Below are positions 10,690-20,949 of a DNA stretch of 64,000 nt, piece by piece (within the stretch, counting starts at the first letter, position 1; each line of letters begins with the position of its first letter). The position numbers were made by a program, and so were the translations under genes. This stretch comes from Lunularia cruciata. Lineage: Eukaryota > Streptophyta > Marchantiopsida > Lunulariales > Lunulariaceae. The DNA is taken from positions 18,414,001 to 18,478,000 of the forward strand of contig OX419760.1 of the NCBI GenBank assembly GCA_948567375.1, in the 5' to 3' direction. The notes beneath the pieces are model-generated. The model did no database searches. It saw only the letters and a list, made by a program, of their open reading frames with translations, and had not been told where the DNA came from.

Positions 10690-10700
10690 AGGGGGGCGAT
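10690..10700 (+). other. Polypurine tract of element A
   Basis: AGGGGGGCGAT is a purine-rich run immediately before TGTGGCAC, the usual position and composition of the plus-strand primer next to a 3' LTR. Confidence 0.5.
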
Positions 10701-10804
10701 TGTGGCACTTTAGAGTCTATGTATGACTTATGTGTGAGTTGTGCTTCTATAGTGTATGCTATTGACAGTGATGTATGTTGTGTAGCGATGTATATACGCA
10801 CGAC
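10701..10804 (+). repeat. 104-bp 3' terminal piece of element A
   Basis: Runs from TGTGGCACTTTAGAG to CGCACGAC. The inverted copy ends B (11,647-11,750, ending CGCACAAC), so this is a real family terminus. It does not match the 5' terminus (TGTCATGCC). In B it follows the right half of the LTR-like region, so it may be the 3' end of a rearranged or partly deleted LTR. Confidence 0.55.
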
Positions 10805-10886
10805 AAATGCCACACATGAGTGGACCAATTCTTATGGAATTGGGCAACCTTTGGTTTCAAGATTGAGGAGCACAACCACTCCAAGG
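10805..10886 (+). mobile_element. Family-C gag remnant right of element A
   Basis: After the AAATG repeat the family-C gag homology continues (for example TTGGGCAACCT and CAAGATTGAGGAGCAC), matching the reverse complement of about 23,042-23,112. It ends at ACTCCAAGG, where an inverted family-C LTR begins. Confidence 0.8.
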
Positions 10887-11615
10887 TGTAATACTCCAAG
10901 GACAAGAGAAGAGAGAGAAACACAAATTACACACTCAACATTTGGTGCCCCAAAGGAGCACCTTCTCTTTATTATATAGACAAAGAAGATCTCCTCCAAG
11001 GAAGCTCCACCATAGGATTAGGCATATAGATAGGTGACATGTCAGCAAGCTCCACCCTTGGATTACTTACTTGGATGGGTGACATGTCGGTCTAGGTCCT
11101 ATCTGGTTGGTCAAACAAGCTTTGACCAGAAGGAATCTTTTAGGGAATCTTCCTTTAGGAGTCAAAATCACGTAAGGTACCATTGGAAAGCTCTCGACGA
11201 GACAAACCAGGGAGGAGGGAAGGCCAACCTTATCTCTATTGGGGGGTCTAGCACATTTACGAGGCCTAATTCATCCGTTTAGGCCTCTTAAATTGCCTTC
11301 AAAGATTTCAGGCATACTTAAGTTCTTATTCTATTAGTAGAAGTCTCCTTTTGGTGATACTTCTTTCTGATTTGTTTAGTCCATCATGTGTAACATCCTT
11401 TCAGATGTTACCAAACCAATTCTCATCCTTAAATCATATGTCTAGCTACTGGTTCTAAGGTTCTCAAGTCTATTTTGGTTTTTGCTCTATTAGTAGAAGT
11501 ACTCTTTTGGTGATACTTCTATCTGATCTATTTTGACCATTATGTATAACATCATTTTAGATGTTACCAAACCAAATTTCACATCTAGATCATATAGCTA
11601 GCTCTTGGTATTACA
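10887..11615 (-). repeat. Family-C LTR, minus orientation
   Basis: 729 bp; on the minus strand it begins TGTAATACC and ends GAGTATTACA. It matches the LTRs at 24,491-25,209 and 53,974-54,709. A purine-rich tract on its minus-strand upstream side (11,616-11,634) marks it as a 3' LTR. There is no target-site duplication at the left end: it abuts plus-strand gag sequence instead. It carries the TATA-like TCTATATAATAAAG on the minus strand (10,967-10,980). Confidence 0.85.
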
Positions 11616-11646
11616 GACCTCCCTCCTTTTAAGACGCAACATCCTT
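11616..11646 (-). other. Polypurine tract and last codons of a family-C element
   Basis: On the minus strand the purine-rich AAAAGGAGGGAGGTC lies directly before the LTR start TGTAATACC, the classical plus-strand primer position. Only about 30 bp of family-C sequence remain before element B begins at 11,647. Confidence 0.65.
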
Positions 11647-12076
11647 GTTGTGCGTATATACATCACTACACAACATACATCGCTGTCAACATTATACATT
11701 ATAGAAGCACAACTCACACATAAGTCATATATAGACTCTAAAGTGCCACAATAATCAGATTGCTTAACACTCTCAACTCAACTCAACTCAAATCAATACT
11801 TGATCTATCACTCTATAAACTGCCAACAATTGGGCACTGATTATAGTCAAGCCACACCCACTCAAGCATAAAGAATCCAGATGACGTTCGCCGGCCTTTG
11901 TCCACCATAGCCAGGAACTCGAAGGCTCAACATCAGAGAAGTGAGCTCTCTAGAGCTCACTTCAAAACTATACCCCCTTGGACTCGAGCTAGCACTGGAA
12001 CCCTAACGGTCCCACTGACGGCACACTCGATTGTGCAAACGATGCAAAGTGACGGTGGGCCCCACCATGAAGTCAC
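11647..12076 (-). repeat. 3' terminal region of element B: LTR right half plus 104-bp end piece
   Basis: Minus strand, in order: the right half of the LTR-like region (12,076-11,751), including the perfect palindrome at 11,938-11,963, then the 104-bp terminal piece (11,750-11,647). The left half of the LTR is missing because it is joined to the integrase at about 12,077. Confidence 0.65.
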
Positions 12077-13290
12077 GTCCGGCAAAGTCCAAACTCCAAC
12101 GGTAACCCAATCCCATGATAGGTAATGGGTGTAACTATGGCATAGGAGCATTGAATGATGCTCTAACTTGGTCACAAACCACACATCTGGCAACAAACTG
12201 CTGTACCTCGGTCTGCATACCGCGCCACCAATAATGACTCTAAAGTAAGCTATACGTACGCTTTACTCCAAAATGTCCTAGCTCCTCATGAGCATGACGG
12301 ACCAACTGTGGTCTCTAAGATGGAAGTGGTACTACTCGCACTCTACCATCCTCCCATACACGCAAAATGTGTCTACCCTCCAATCTGAATCGTTTGGCTC
12401 GCTGAAGAACACGGTCTCTCTCCTTGGCCCCAACTGTGCCACCCACAGCACTAGTGCAAAGATAGTCTATCACTAAGACATCATCATGAATGTCTTGCTG
12501 AACTATACCAATATCTTCACTCTCTGGATCTGTGACCTCAATAACTCCTCCTGTATGCGCTGAGAGAGATACCACCAAAGCCTCTACAAATATACACAAA
12601 AAGGCCGATGCATGCCAACCTGGCACCATCTCCTCATCTGTCTCACCATGCCAACGTGCTCCGGTCTGATCCTGCTGGCTAGGACATGGGTTTCTACTCA
12701 ACCCATCTGCATCACGGTTCACCACTCCAGGTCTGTGAACAACCGTGAAATCATACTCCTGTAAAATCAGAGCCCATCGTGCAAGCTTCCCTGAAAGCTT
12801 GTCAGACTCCATCAACCACTTCAGCGGCTGATGATCAGTGATGAGAGTGAAGGGGTTACCAAATAGGTAACATCGGAAATGTGTTACTGCCCAAATTGCT
12901 GCCAAGCACTCTCCCTCATATGAATTATACTTTGCCTCCGCTGAATTGTTGGAGCGACTAGCATAGGCCACCATAAACTCCTTCCCCTCATCATCATGTT
13001 GGGTGAGCACCGCTCCAAGCCCCAACATACTCCAATCAATGTGAACCTGAAATGGTCATCCCTTGATCGGTCTCCAAAATAGGAGTAGATGTCAACCTCT
13101 CCTTGAGCTCTACAAAAGCTCTCTCCTGCTCATCTCCCCAACACCACTCCTGTGTATGCTTCGTCAGCTTTGTCAAGGCCTTGGCAATGGCACTAAATCC
13201 TCTAACATAGCGGCAATAGAAGTTCACCAACCCAAGGAATGCTCGCACTCTGCTCACATCCGTAGGCCGAGGAATACGTGCAATAGCCTC
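12077..13290 (-). pseudogene. Element B RNase H and truncated integrase
   Basis: A 237-codon open frame (13,028-12,315) holds RNase H (GLGAVLTQHDDEGKEF, LITDHQPLKWLMES, PGVVNRDADGLSRNP) and the start of the integrase region. Integrase homology continues with the HHCC part to about 12,077, ending near the Asp-containing WSLDF position, where the sequence switches to LTR. The first catalytic Asp is at the break and the rest of the DDE core is absent. Confidence 0.8.
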
Positions 13291-13299
13291 CACCTTGGT

Positions 13300-14055
13300 C
13301 TACTAGACACCAAGTCCTCCGGGGTAGATAGTGTGACCCAGATACTCAACCTGCTCGTGGAAGAATCTACACTTCCCAGGATGTAATTTGAGTCCATGAG
13401 ATCTCAACCTCTCAAACACCTCCAACAACTGTCTCTCATGCTCCTCCACAATAGTGCTATAAACCAAAATGTCATCAATATAGCACCGAGCAAAATCCAA
13501 TCCAGCTAGGATCCTATCCATGACCCTCTGGAACTCAGCAAGAGCGTTCTTCAACCCAAATGGTAAGAACCTCCACTGATATAACACATCCTTGCCGTGA
13601 GGATCAATAGCCCAAAATGTTGTCTTGGACTTATCCTCCTCCTTGATCGGTAATTGATGATATCCCGCTCGAAAATCCAAAGTACTGAAGATCTTTGCAT
13701 GCCCAATCGCATCAAAAATCTCCTCCGGTGTAGGCATGGCATACCGATCAGCCCTGGTCTATCGGTTGATAGGATGGTAATCTCCACACATCCGCCTATC
13801 TGTATACTTGCCATGCATATCCTTCTTGGATGGCATCATTGTTGCTGATGCATATTCTCCATGTGAAATCTCCACCAAACCAGCCTCAAAAAGGTCACTA
13901 CTCCGGCCTTGAATCAATGTCCTCTCCATATCACTATATCGGTAAGGACATTGGAAAACTGGTGTGTCACTAGTCAGCTCAATCCGTATACCAGGTCCCT
14001 TCAGAGCACCCAAATCCTTCAAACTGAAGGCAAAACAACTTGTGTGACTCCTCAA
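13300..14055 (-). pseudogene. Element B reverse transcriptase
   Basis: Frame pieces 14,055-13,759 and 13,737-13,303 carry the same blocks as copy A: MCGDYHPINR, FSTLDFRAGYHQLPIKEED, LPFGLKNALAEFQRVMD, and catalytic YIDDILVYS (about 13,480). Only a stop near 13,756 separates the two halves, so this is the best preserved reverse transcriptase of the family here. Confidence 0.9.
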
Positions 14056-14479
14056 GAACCTCCAAATCCTCCGTCTTTCCTCTCCAATAAGCTTGGGTCC
14101 AAGATTTGGCTCCCAAGTATCCTCTGTAACTATAGTATGAGTGGAAGACGTATTGACTGGCTGCTACATTGGGCCCTTGGGAGCAATAGTGTCATGCTCC
14201 CGAACACTAGAGGTCCCAACCTCTGTGTGAAAAACTCCCTCCACTCTGGCTGCAAGCTCCACACGTCCTCTAGCTGCATCCCATGTGGACCAAGGGTGTA
14301 ATCCAAGTAGCCCATGCTCACCTGGATGGACTCCAAGTAGACCACTCTCCCTAGTAGCTACTGGATGTGTCCCAAGAATACCCTGTCCACTCGCTCCATC
14401 GCCCCCAGCATGTGCCTGAATCGTCTCGATAGGCACAAGGCTCACAAGTGTCCGAGTGGTGATGCCTATCAAGCGCATC

Positions 14480-15470
14480 CTACGCTACTTTGCCAAGCCA
14501 AGGCTCACAATCCAGGTCAAACAGTTCAAGTCCATAGCTTGACCTAACACCTGACGCCTAGATGCCTCTGACACTGCTGGAACAGCGGTAATACCGGTGC
14601 AAAAACCCATCGCCCGCTCTCTCTCATCAGCATTGGGCTCCACCAACTGCTGTAACTGTGAGTCCCAAACAAGTCCAGGTCCTCCCTCTCAAAAAGCATG
14701 AGAGTTTGGGAAACTCATGAGTGTGGGAAATGCAGCTCTAGGCTGTCCAACTAGGTTCACCATTGCCATAGGTGACCTATCAGCCACTACCACTGTCTGA
14801 GACTGATGTCCAGCATCCAAGATATCATCAACAAGAATGTGGTCTAGTCGTTGAATCCCATCATAACTACACTATAGAACCTCTCTGGGTAAGAGGTTCA
14901 TCCACCAAAGACAAAGACGATGAGCCCGTGATCCCACTCTGGCTGCATCTAACAATACAGTAGGTGCCATCCATGAATGGACCTGATGTGTACTCACCAC
15001 CACTCTAGTGCAAGAATCACCCATCAATGGAACGTTCTCCAAAAGGTAAGCTGGAGAAACAGACTGATGAACCTGGAGATGTCGTAGTATCCGTAACATC
15101 TCCCAAAACACACCAGAACAAGGATCCTGAAGACCCAAACCGCGGCCCGCACGTGTATGTCCCTGACATGGCCATCTAGAAATCACCAAGTGAATAGGCC
15201 CATGTCTCTCTAGGTCATGCGCCCCCAGTAAGGAAATGTCTCCTGGTAAGGCCTTTTGGTAACCTCTGACTGCTGACATCAATAATAACTCCGGATACCA
15301 ATAGGCCAAGTGTGCCACATGATGTAGAGAGACTTGCCTAGCAGTCTCATCTCTCTCTACATACAAGTACCTCTGTACTCGAATACCCACCTGTAACACC
15401 GTAGCTAGTCCGGTGCTGATCCCACCAAACAACTCCAATAGGCATATCCCCTCTTTTAGATATTGCCAAG
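14480..15470 (-). pseudogene. Element B cytosine-5 DNA methyltransferase domain
   Basis: A 264-codon open frame (15,666-14,872, minus) covers motif I LLELFGGISTG (residues 76-86), motif II YVERDETAR (102-110), motif IV WPCQGHTRAGRG with catalytic Cys167 (codon 15,168-15,166), motif VI LLENVP (208-213) and motif VIII RVGSRAHR (243-250). A stop at about 14,872 follows. Motif IX (ERERAMGF) and motif X (VLGQAMDLNCLTW) continue to about 14,490 in the same order as A. The Gly usually before Trp-Pro-Cys-Gln is Arg164 here, unlike copy A. Predicted reaction: C5 methylation of DNA cytosine with S-adenosylmethionine. Probably now dead. Confidence 0.85.
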
Positions 15471-15829
15471 CAATGAGTGTGGTATCCAGAGGTGTCAAAG
15501 CAATTGCCTCTGGAGGCTCATCCTCACACTCATCTCTTGATGGTACAAAGGCTCCACTCCAAGCCTGTTGCACCACTGATCTGCATGCTGCTACAATGCT
15601 TCCTCTGAACTCCACAATGGAACATCCAAGGTGGATGGAACAATCCCACTCGTACTCCAAAGCCAAGTGATCTCCTTTGGTACTGGAGTATCCTCTGCAT
15701 GGGCGTTCCCCTCCAACAAGTCACCAGGCCAAGTAACTGCACCGCTGAAAGCTAAAACTGATGCTGCCATGGTCCCAGACTGTAGTGAGCCAAGACTGCC
15801 ACTACTCAAGCGTACTGGTAGGCGACATA

Positions 15830-16200
15830 CCCGTCCTTCACCAGACTGCCAACCAGGTCTATAAGAGGCTGTCTCCTCCCAATAGTCAATGCTAAAACCC
15901 ATGGGGTATAACACTGCTCCTCCAACTAGCACATCATATGACTCAGCTATTGTCGCAATAGCCTAAGCTCTCACTACCGAGCTATCAGTCGGATGACCAT
16001 GGTGAACCTGGACAACAAGCTCTCCACGTGTGATGTACTATGTCAAACCACCACCTAAAGATGTCTGGATCTGAAATGGACACCTCTCCACATTGGTCTT
16101 CCGTAACTCCAGACCGACAACTGCAGCCTTCTCCAACATAAGGGGCTGCACACCAGAGTCTAACAAGACTCTCTGTGGTGTATAGACCTTCTCTCAAGGT
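15830..16200 (-). pseudogene. Element B aspartic protease
   Basis: Starts with the catalytic LLDSGVQPLMLEKAA (about 16,170-16,125), uninterrupted here, unlike copy A. It continues through an ATIAESYDVLVGGAVLYPMG segment. Stops near 16,033 and 15,965 break it. A linker of about 350 bp leads to the methyltransferase. Confidence 0.7.
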
Positions 16201-16419
16201 CCCACCAAACAAAAAAATCCCCCTTTGGTTATCCAATAGGACAACACCAGGTGTAAACCGCGCTCTCTCAAAGGCCGGTCTAGTTGGCAACTCCTCCAAT
16301 CTAGCCGCTGCTACCTGCCATAAACCACTGGTTGCTGAACGGATCCCATGCTCCTCAACCAAGTCAGCTCCACTACCAACCACCTCTGCTCCAGTAGTAG
16401 GAACTGCACCATCCCTACT

Positions 16420-18300
16420 GTCACACAATGTGGCAGCCAACCGGAACACTAGGGTTGGGTCAACCCCCAATGTAAACATGTCACTGGCTGAAAACAAAGG
16501 ATGCCGCATAATCAGCTGAGCCGCCCCCAACATCATGCTAGACTCAGTCTGTGTAGTAGTAGGTGGCTGACTAGTAGGTAGTCCATCATGTACTCCATCA
16601 CCACCTACCACACCTGCACTAGGACGTCTAGGAACCATGGATGTCGTCTGCAATGCCTCAGATAGCGTGAAAGACTAGGGAAATCTTACCTGTCTCCCAA
16701 CCTCTCCTCTTTGTGGGTCCAACTCCACTGATGCTCCTCTAGGCTCTGGAGCACGTACTGCACTCCTAGTCACTACTGCAGATGCATCCACCTGTGCTGC
16801 TCCGCACATGAAGTCCAAAGCATCTCTATCACCAGCATATGAGGTGGAAGCCTGAGCACCCAAATCTGATCTCCTCTAAGCAATAGCCATATTAGCCAAT
16901 CTCCGCTCCAACTGCTCAATCCAAGTAGCCATAGTTGTGTCAGAAGTAAGGGCAGGTATTGCACCCCTACTAGGTGTAGATCCTCTACCACCACCTCTAC
17001 CACCTTGTCCTCCATGAACTGGAGCTCCTCTACTACCTGCCATAGCAGCCCTACCACTCCATAACTCCGGGTGTAGGTCAAAACACCGGTCACTAGTGTG
17101 ACCAAATCTATGGCAATGCTCATACTACCTCTGTGCTGGCTGTGATGCACCAGAGGTATCAGGTCCGCTGCCCTGAGTACACTCTCTCCTATAGTGAGGT
17201 CCACCACAAGTCCAACAAGCAACACCACCACTCATTGGTTGTTGCTGACCTGAAAATGAGGGTAAGGGTCTAACTCCACTAGGCCCTCCACTCGCTCCAT
17301 AGGATCTGGCTTGTCCACCCTGTCCTTGAAAACCAATTGGGCGTGGTGCACTCTGCTGCACTCTAGAAGAAGTCACAGTTGTGGATGAGGTCTCTCTACC
17401 AAATCCAGATGTCACCACTCTCTCTTCCACCATATTGAGCTCAATACGCTCAGCCAAACCAAAGACTACTGCCAAAATGGGCAAAGTAGCCTACAACAAC
17501 GTAGCATCACGAACTCTACGTCGCAACTCCCTATCCAGTATCCCATACCAAAATTGGACTGCCTGGGCCTCAGTAACTCCCTGAGTGAAACTGATCAGCC
17601 GCATCATGCGAGTGTATGCCTTGCGTAGGCTCTCTCCAACCTTCTGTTGGAACTCCTGCAAGCTCCTCAGCTTGTCAGTCCGCACTCCCTGGTAGTTCTG
17701 CCTCAAACATAGGAAGAACTCTACCATGGAGTTAAACCCCGGTACCACCCCACCTCTTGCAGCGGTACCTCCACTCGTAGTAGCACTAACTCCAGCTAGT
17801 GCACCTCCATTAGCTCCACCAACACTACTCAAGCTAGAACTCGTGGGTACAGCCGATCTACTCTTGGCCACCGAGCCTAAAGTGATGGAGATATAGTGTG
17901 GAGACCAATATTGTCTCCATAACTCAATCTCCTCCAAATGAGCTCTCTTGAACTCATGGTAGTCATCCATCGGCGGACCCTCCAGATGTTGGAACAACCC
18001 TTTCCATGCCATGAAGGGTGTGAACAAAGTCGGGTTCCGCATCTGCTACAAATCACACCAACTATCAAACTCCTGGATGAAATCATTCAACTCAATGGTA
18101 CCCACTATACCAAAGTAACGCCTAGGGCCTTTGGAGGCCCCATAAATCTCATCCATGTCCCACAACAACGGTGCGGACACACCAAGTGCACTCTCAACTA
18201 AATCAGCTCCTGTGTCAAACTCCAACTCAGAGTCAATCTCCTCCCTCATTGGGACCTGAGATATAGGCTGATACCGAGCACCACTCCGAGTAAACCCACT
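16420..18300 (-). pseudogene. Element B gag with two zinc knuckles
   Basis: The N-terminal REEIDSELEFDTGAD segment (about 18,245), EIYGASKGPRRY, the capsid-like region 18,042-17,491, zinc knuckles at about 17,225-17,105 (CWTCGGPHYRREC and a degraded second), and a Ser/Pro/Gly-rich tail to about 16,420. Several stops and frame changes. Layout is identical to copy A. Confidence 0.8.
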
Positions 18301-18399
18301 GCATACTGCAACTCCTCTGGAATCTCCAAAGAACTCCTTCGTGACCACGTAACTGCAACAGCAAACCTGAACCACCAACTGCAACCGCAAGTCGCAACC

Positions 18400-20111
18400 G
18401 CAAGTGCCCCACCAAGTGCCAACACCAACTAGACACCACCCACTAATGTAACTCTAACCGAGATAACTATACTAGGGGAAAGGCAACCTATAACCTGCCA
18501 TCATAACACGCACTCTCACGGTCTGCAGGTCATCACTTCCTGCCTCACCGAAAGAGAAACAAAGGTAGGCTGACTAGTCATCACTCCAGCCTCACCACCG
18601 AGAGCACACTAGAGCACCAACGCTCAAAAGTCAGGGCACCTCACACAAACATGGTGCACAAACAGGAAGCAGAGAATGGAGGGGATCCAATCACAAGAAA
18701 TCTAAACAAAAACCCTCCATCTCATAACACAACACGGGACTGACTCTGCCACCATTTGGCATTGACATAAGAGCGATTCGGATCTAAGTCCTAAGCTACC
18801 AGGATCACCAAGAATGGGATCAAACTGCCTCTCCTAGCCAAAGCTACATGTGTATAGATAACAGTGGCGTAGTCACTAGGACAACAAGTGAGGGTGGACC
18901 AATTGGCTAGGGCACCAGTCTATGAACAAGAGATCTAGGGGTCAATCCCTGTTGCACACAATCTAGCAAGAAAGGCAGATTTTGCCAACCAATGACCAAG
19001 ATCTACTCTAAACTAGCTAGCCTCACGCCAGCAAGCTGGCTTGCTGGCCCTTTTAGGCCTTCGTAGCCTCTCATAGCCCATAGCCCTATGCCTCAAAGCC
19101 TTGAAGCCTTGAAATGCCGAAATTCAGCCAAATGAGGCCCTTCTTGTTGCCACTTCGAAACATCCTCCAAAATTGGCAAAACTTCTCCAAATCTACGAAG
19201 GTCCTCCAAACTAGCAAAACTCCTCCAAATCTGGCCCAAAATCTGATGTAAATCTGACATAAACCCTAAAGATGGTTGTTCCGCCAAATCCCCCGCTAAC
19301 TTTCCACTCGAGCCAAATTGACAAAACGGGTTTTTCCAAATCACAATTTTATGAGAAGAGCTTCCCAACTCCACCTTCAATTTCACTTTCTGAGCCCAAC
19401 TCGCAGCAAATTGGTCATGCCTTCACCTCCTGAGCTCAAAATCACAACACTGCTCAAAAATTGCTCCTTCTTTGCTCAAAATTTGGCCAGCGCTTCCGCA
19501 CACTGTCCGCCTAACTGCCAAATCTGCATCACTTGAACGAGCTTCTACACACTAGGGAAACACAGAACTTGAATCGAGCTACCACGATCTACCGAGCTTG
19601 GAGATACCACCAACACTCAACGTTCCTGCACCCGATTTCCCCCTAACTTCACTTCTCTGATGTAATCGGATTGCTTAACACTTTCAACTCAACTCAACTC
19701 AAATCAGTACTTGATCTGTCACTCTATAAACTACCAACAACTGGGCACTGATTACAGTCAAGCCACACCCACTCAAGCATAGAGAATCCAGGTGACGCTC
19801 GCCGGCCTCTGTCCACCATAGCCAAGAACTCGAAGGCTCAACATCAAAGAAGTGAGCTCTCTAGAGCTCACTTCGAAACTATACCCCCTGGACTCGAGCT
19901 AGCACTGGAACCCTAACGGTCCTGCTGACGGCACACTCGACGGTGCAAACGGTGCAAAGTGACGGTGGGCCCCACCATGAAGTCAGTACCCCAAACACCA
20001 AATCAGACTGTCGGAAAGTAGTCCCTGAGAAACTACTAGAATAACTCTAACTACTATCACTAGAACTCCAATGTCCGAGCAGCTAGATGCGGAACTACAA
20101 ATGGCATGACA
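18400..20111 (-). repeat. Leader and 5' LTR-like region of element B
   Basis: Minus strand: LTR-like region 20,111 to about 19,655 with the perfect 26-bp palindrome at 19,849-19,874, then a 1.25-kb leader holding the tRNA-like segment (18,889-18,957). Collinear with 1,520-3,339 of copy A. Confidence 0.7.
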
Positions 20112-20940
20112 TGTCCCACCTCTCATGCTCTTCTAAGGTGAAGCCATGTAACATGTCTTCAATTGTGTGATTAGCCCGCTCTGTTTGGCCATTTGTTTGT
20201 GGGTGGTAAGTTGTGGACATGGCCAACTTGGTTTTGAAGAAACCAAGGAGTGTTCACCAAAACAAACTGGTGAATTGAGTGCCTCTATCGGTGATAAGTA
20301 CTCTAGACAAGCCATGGTGAGAGAAGATTGCATCTAAATATAATTGAGCTAGTTGTGGAGCAGTCACATCCTTGGTGGTAGTGCACACATGAATCATTTT
20401 GCTGAGCCGGTCCATAAAGACCACGATGGAGTCAAACCCTGAGGTGGTCTTGGGTAATTCACAGACGAGATCCATACTCACTTGTTCCCAATGTTGGGTA
20501 GGCGTGGGGAGAGGTTAAAGGAGCCCTACAAGAGCTTGATTAGAAGTTTTCTTTTGTTGACAAAGTAAGTAGCTGTGCACATAGTAAATCACGTTGTTGC
20601 TCATCTTGAGCCAATAGTAATGGCATTGGATTGCATCCAAGGTCTTGTCCACTCCGACATGACCTGCAATGGCCAAATCATGACATTCCACTAGAATAGT
20701 GGTGCGTAATTCTAGGACATTTGGGATCCATAATCTACCATCACAAAAGGTGAGTCCTTGGGTACTAGTGACGCCTTTGGATGATTGCGCTTCTACAATC
20801 TATGGATCCATTTTTGTAGCAGCCAAAATCTCTAGCCAGAATTCAGGGTTAATCTTAACCTCTTTCACCAAGTTGTTTGCCATTGGCATGCGGGTGAATG
20901 CATCTCAAGTTGCTTCTTACCTTCCACATAGGTGATTGTC
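20112..20940 (-). pseudogene. Family-C integrase, truncated by element B
   Basis: HHCC part (GHVGVDKT; CQQKK) at about 20,690-20,560, then the DDE core: Asp in SMDLVCELP (about 20,475), Asp in LITDRGTQF (about 20,290) and Glu in NGQTERANHT (about 20,180). The protein ends at HERWD (20,115), where element B begins. All three catalytic residues remain; the C-terminal domain is lost. Confidence 0.85.
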
Positions 20941-20949
20941 ATGTTGAAG

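Larger units (their letters stand above)
1520..10804 (+). mobile_element. Element A: Ty3/gypsy retroelement encoding a DNA methyltransferase and a PHD finger
   Basis: A 9.3-kb plus-strand element inserted in family-C gag and flanked by the direct repeat AAATG (1,515-1,519 and 10,805-10,809). Order: 5' terminal region (TGTCATGCC start), long leader, gag with two zinc knuckles, aspartic protease, cytosine-5 DNA methyltransferase, reverse transcriptase (YIDD), RNase H, integrase (HHCC plus DDE), PHD finger, polypurine tract and a short 3' terminal piece. The PR-RT-RH-IN order is that of Ty3/gypsy (Metaviridae). Many in-frame stops and frameshifts show it is inactive. Two relatives lie in the window: B (inverted, 11,647-20,111) and A3 (59,104). 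The two ends do not match each other as normal LTRs would. Confidence 0.85.
11647..20111 (-). mobile_element. Element B: inverted relative of A with a better preserved methyltransferase
   Basis: An 8.5-kb minus-strand copy of the A family, about nine bases in ten identical to A by eye. It begins TGTCATGCC at 20,111 and ends CGCACAAC at 11,647, the same termini as A. Gag, protease, DNA methyltransferase, reverse transcriptase and RNase H are present. The integrase is cut at about 12,077 and fused directly to LTR-like sequence, so most of the integrase and all of the PHD finger are deleted. The flanks (GGACA on one side, AAGGA on the other) are not a duplication, suggesting recombination between copies. 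Confidence 0.85.

Noticed and set aside
1520-20111. Single inverted duplication of one locus
   Set aside because: A lies in C gag and B abuts C integrase; the flanks differ, so the two copies come from separate insertions, even though the C elements themselves were rearranged.
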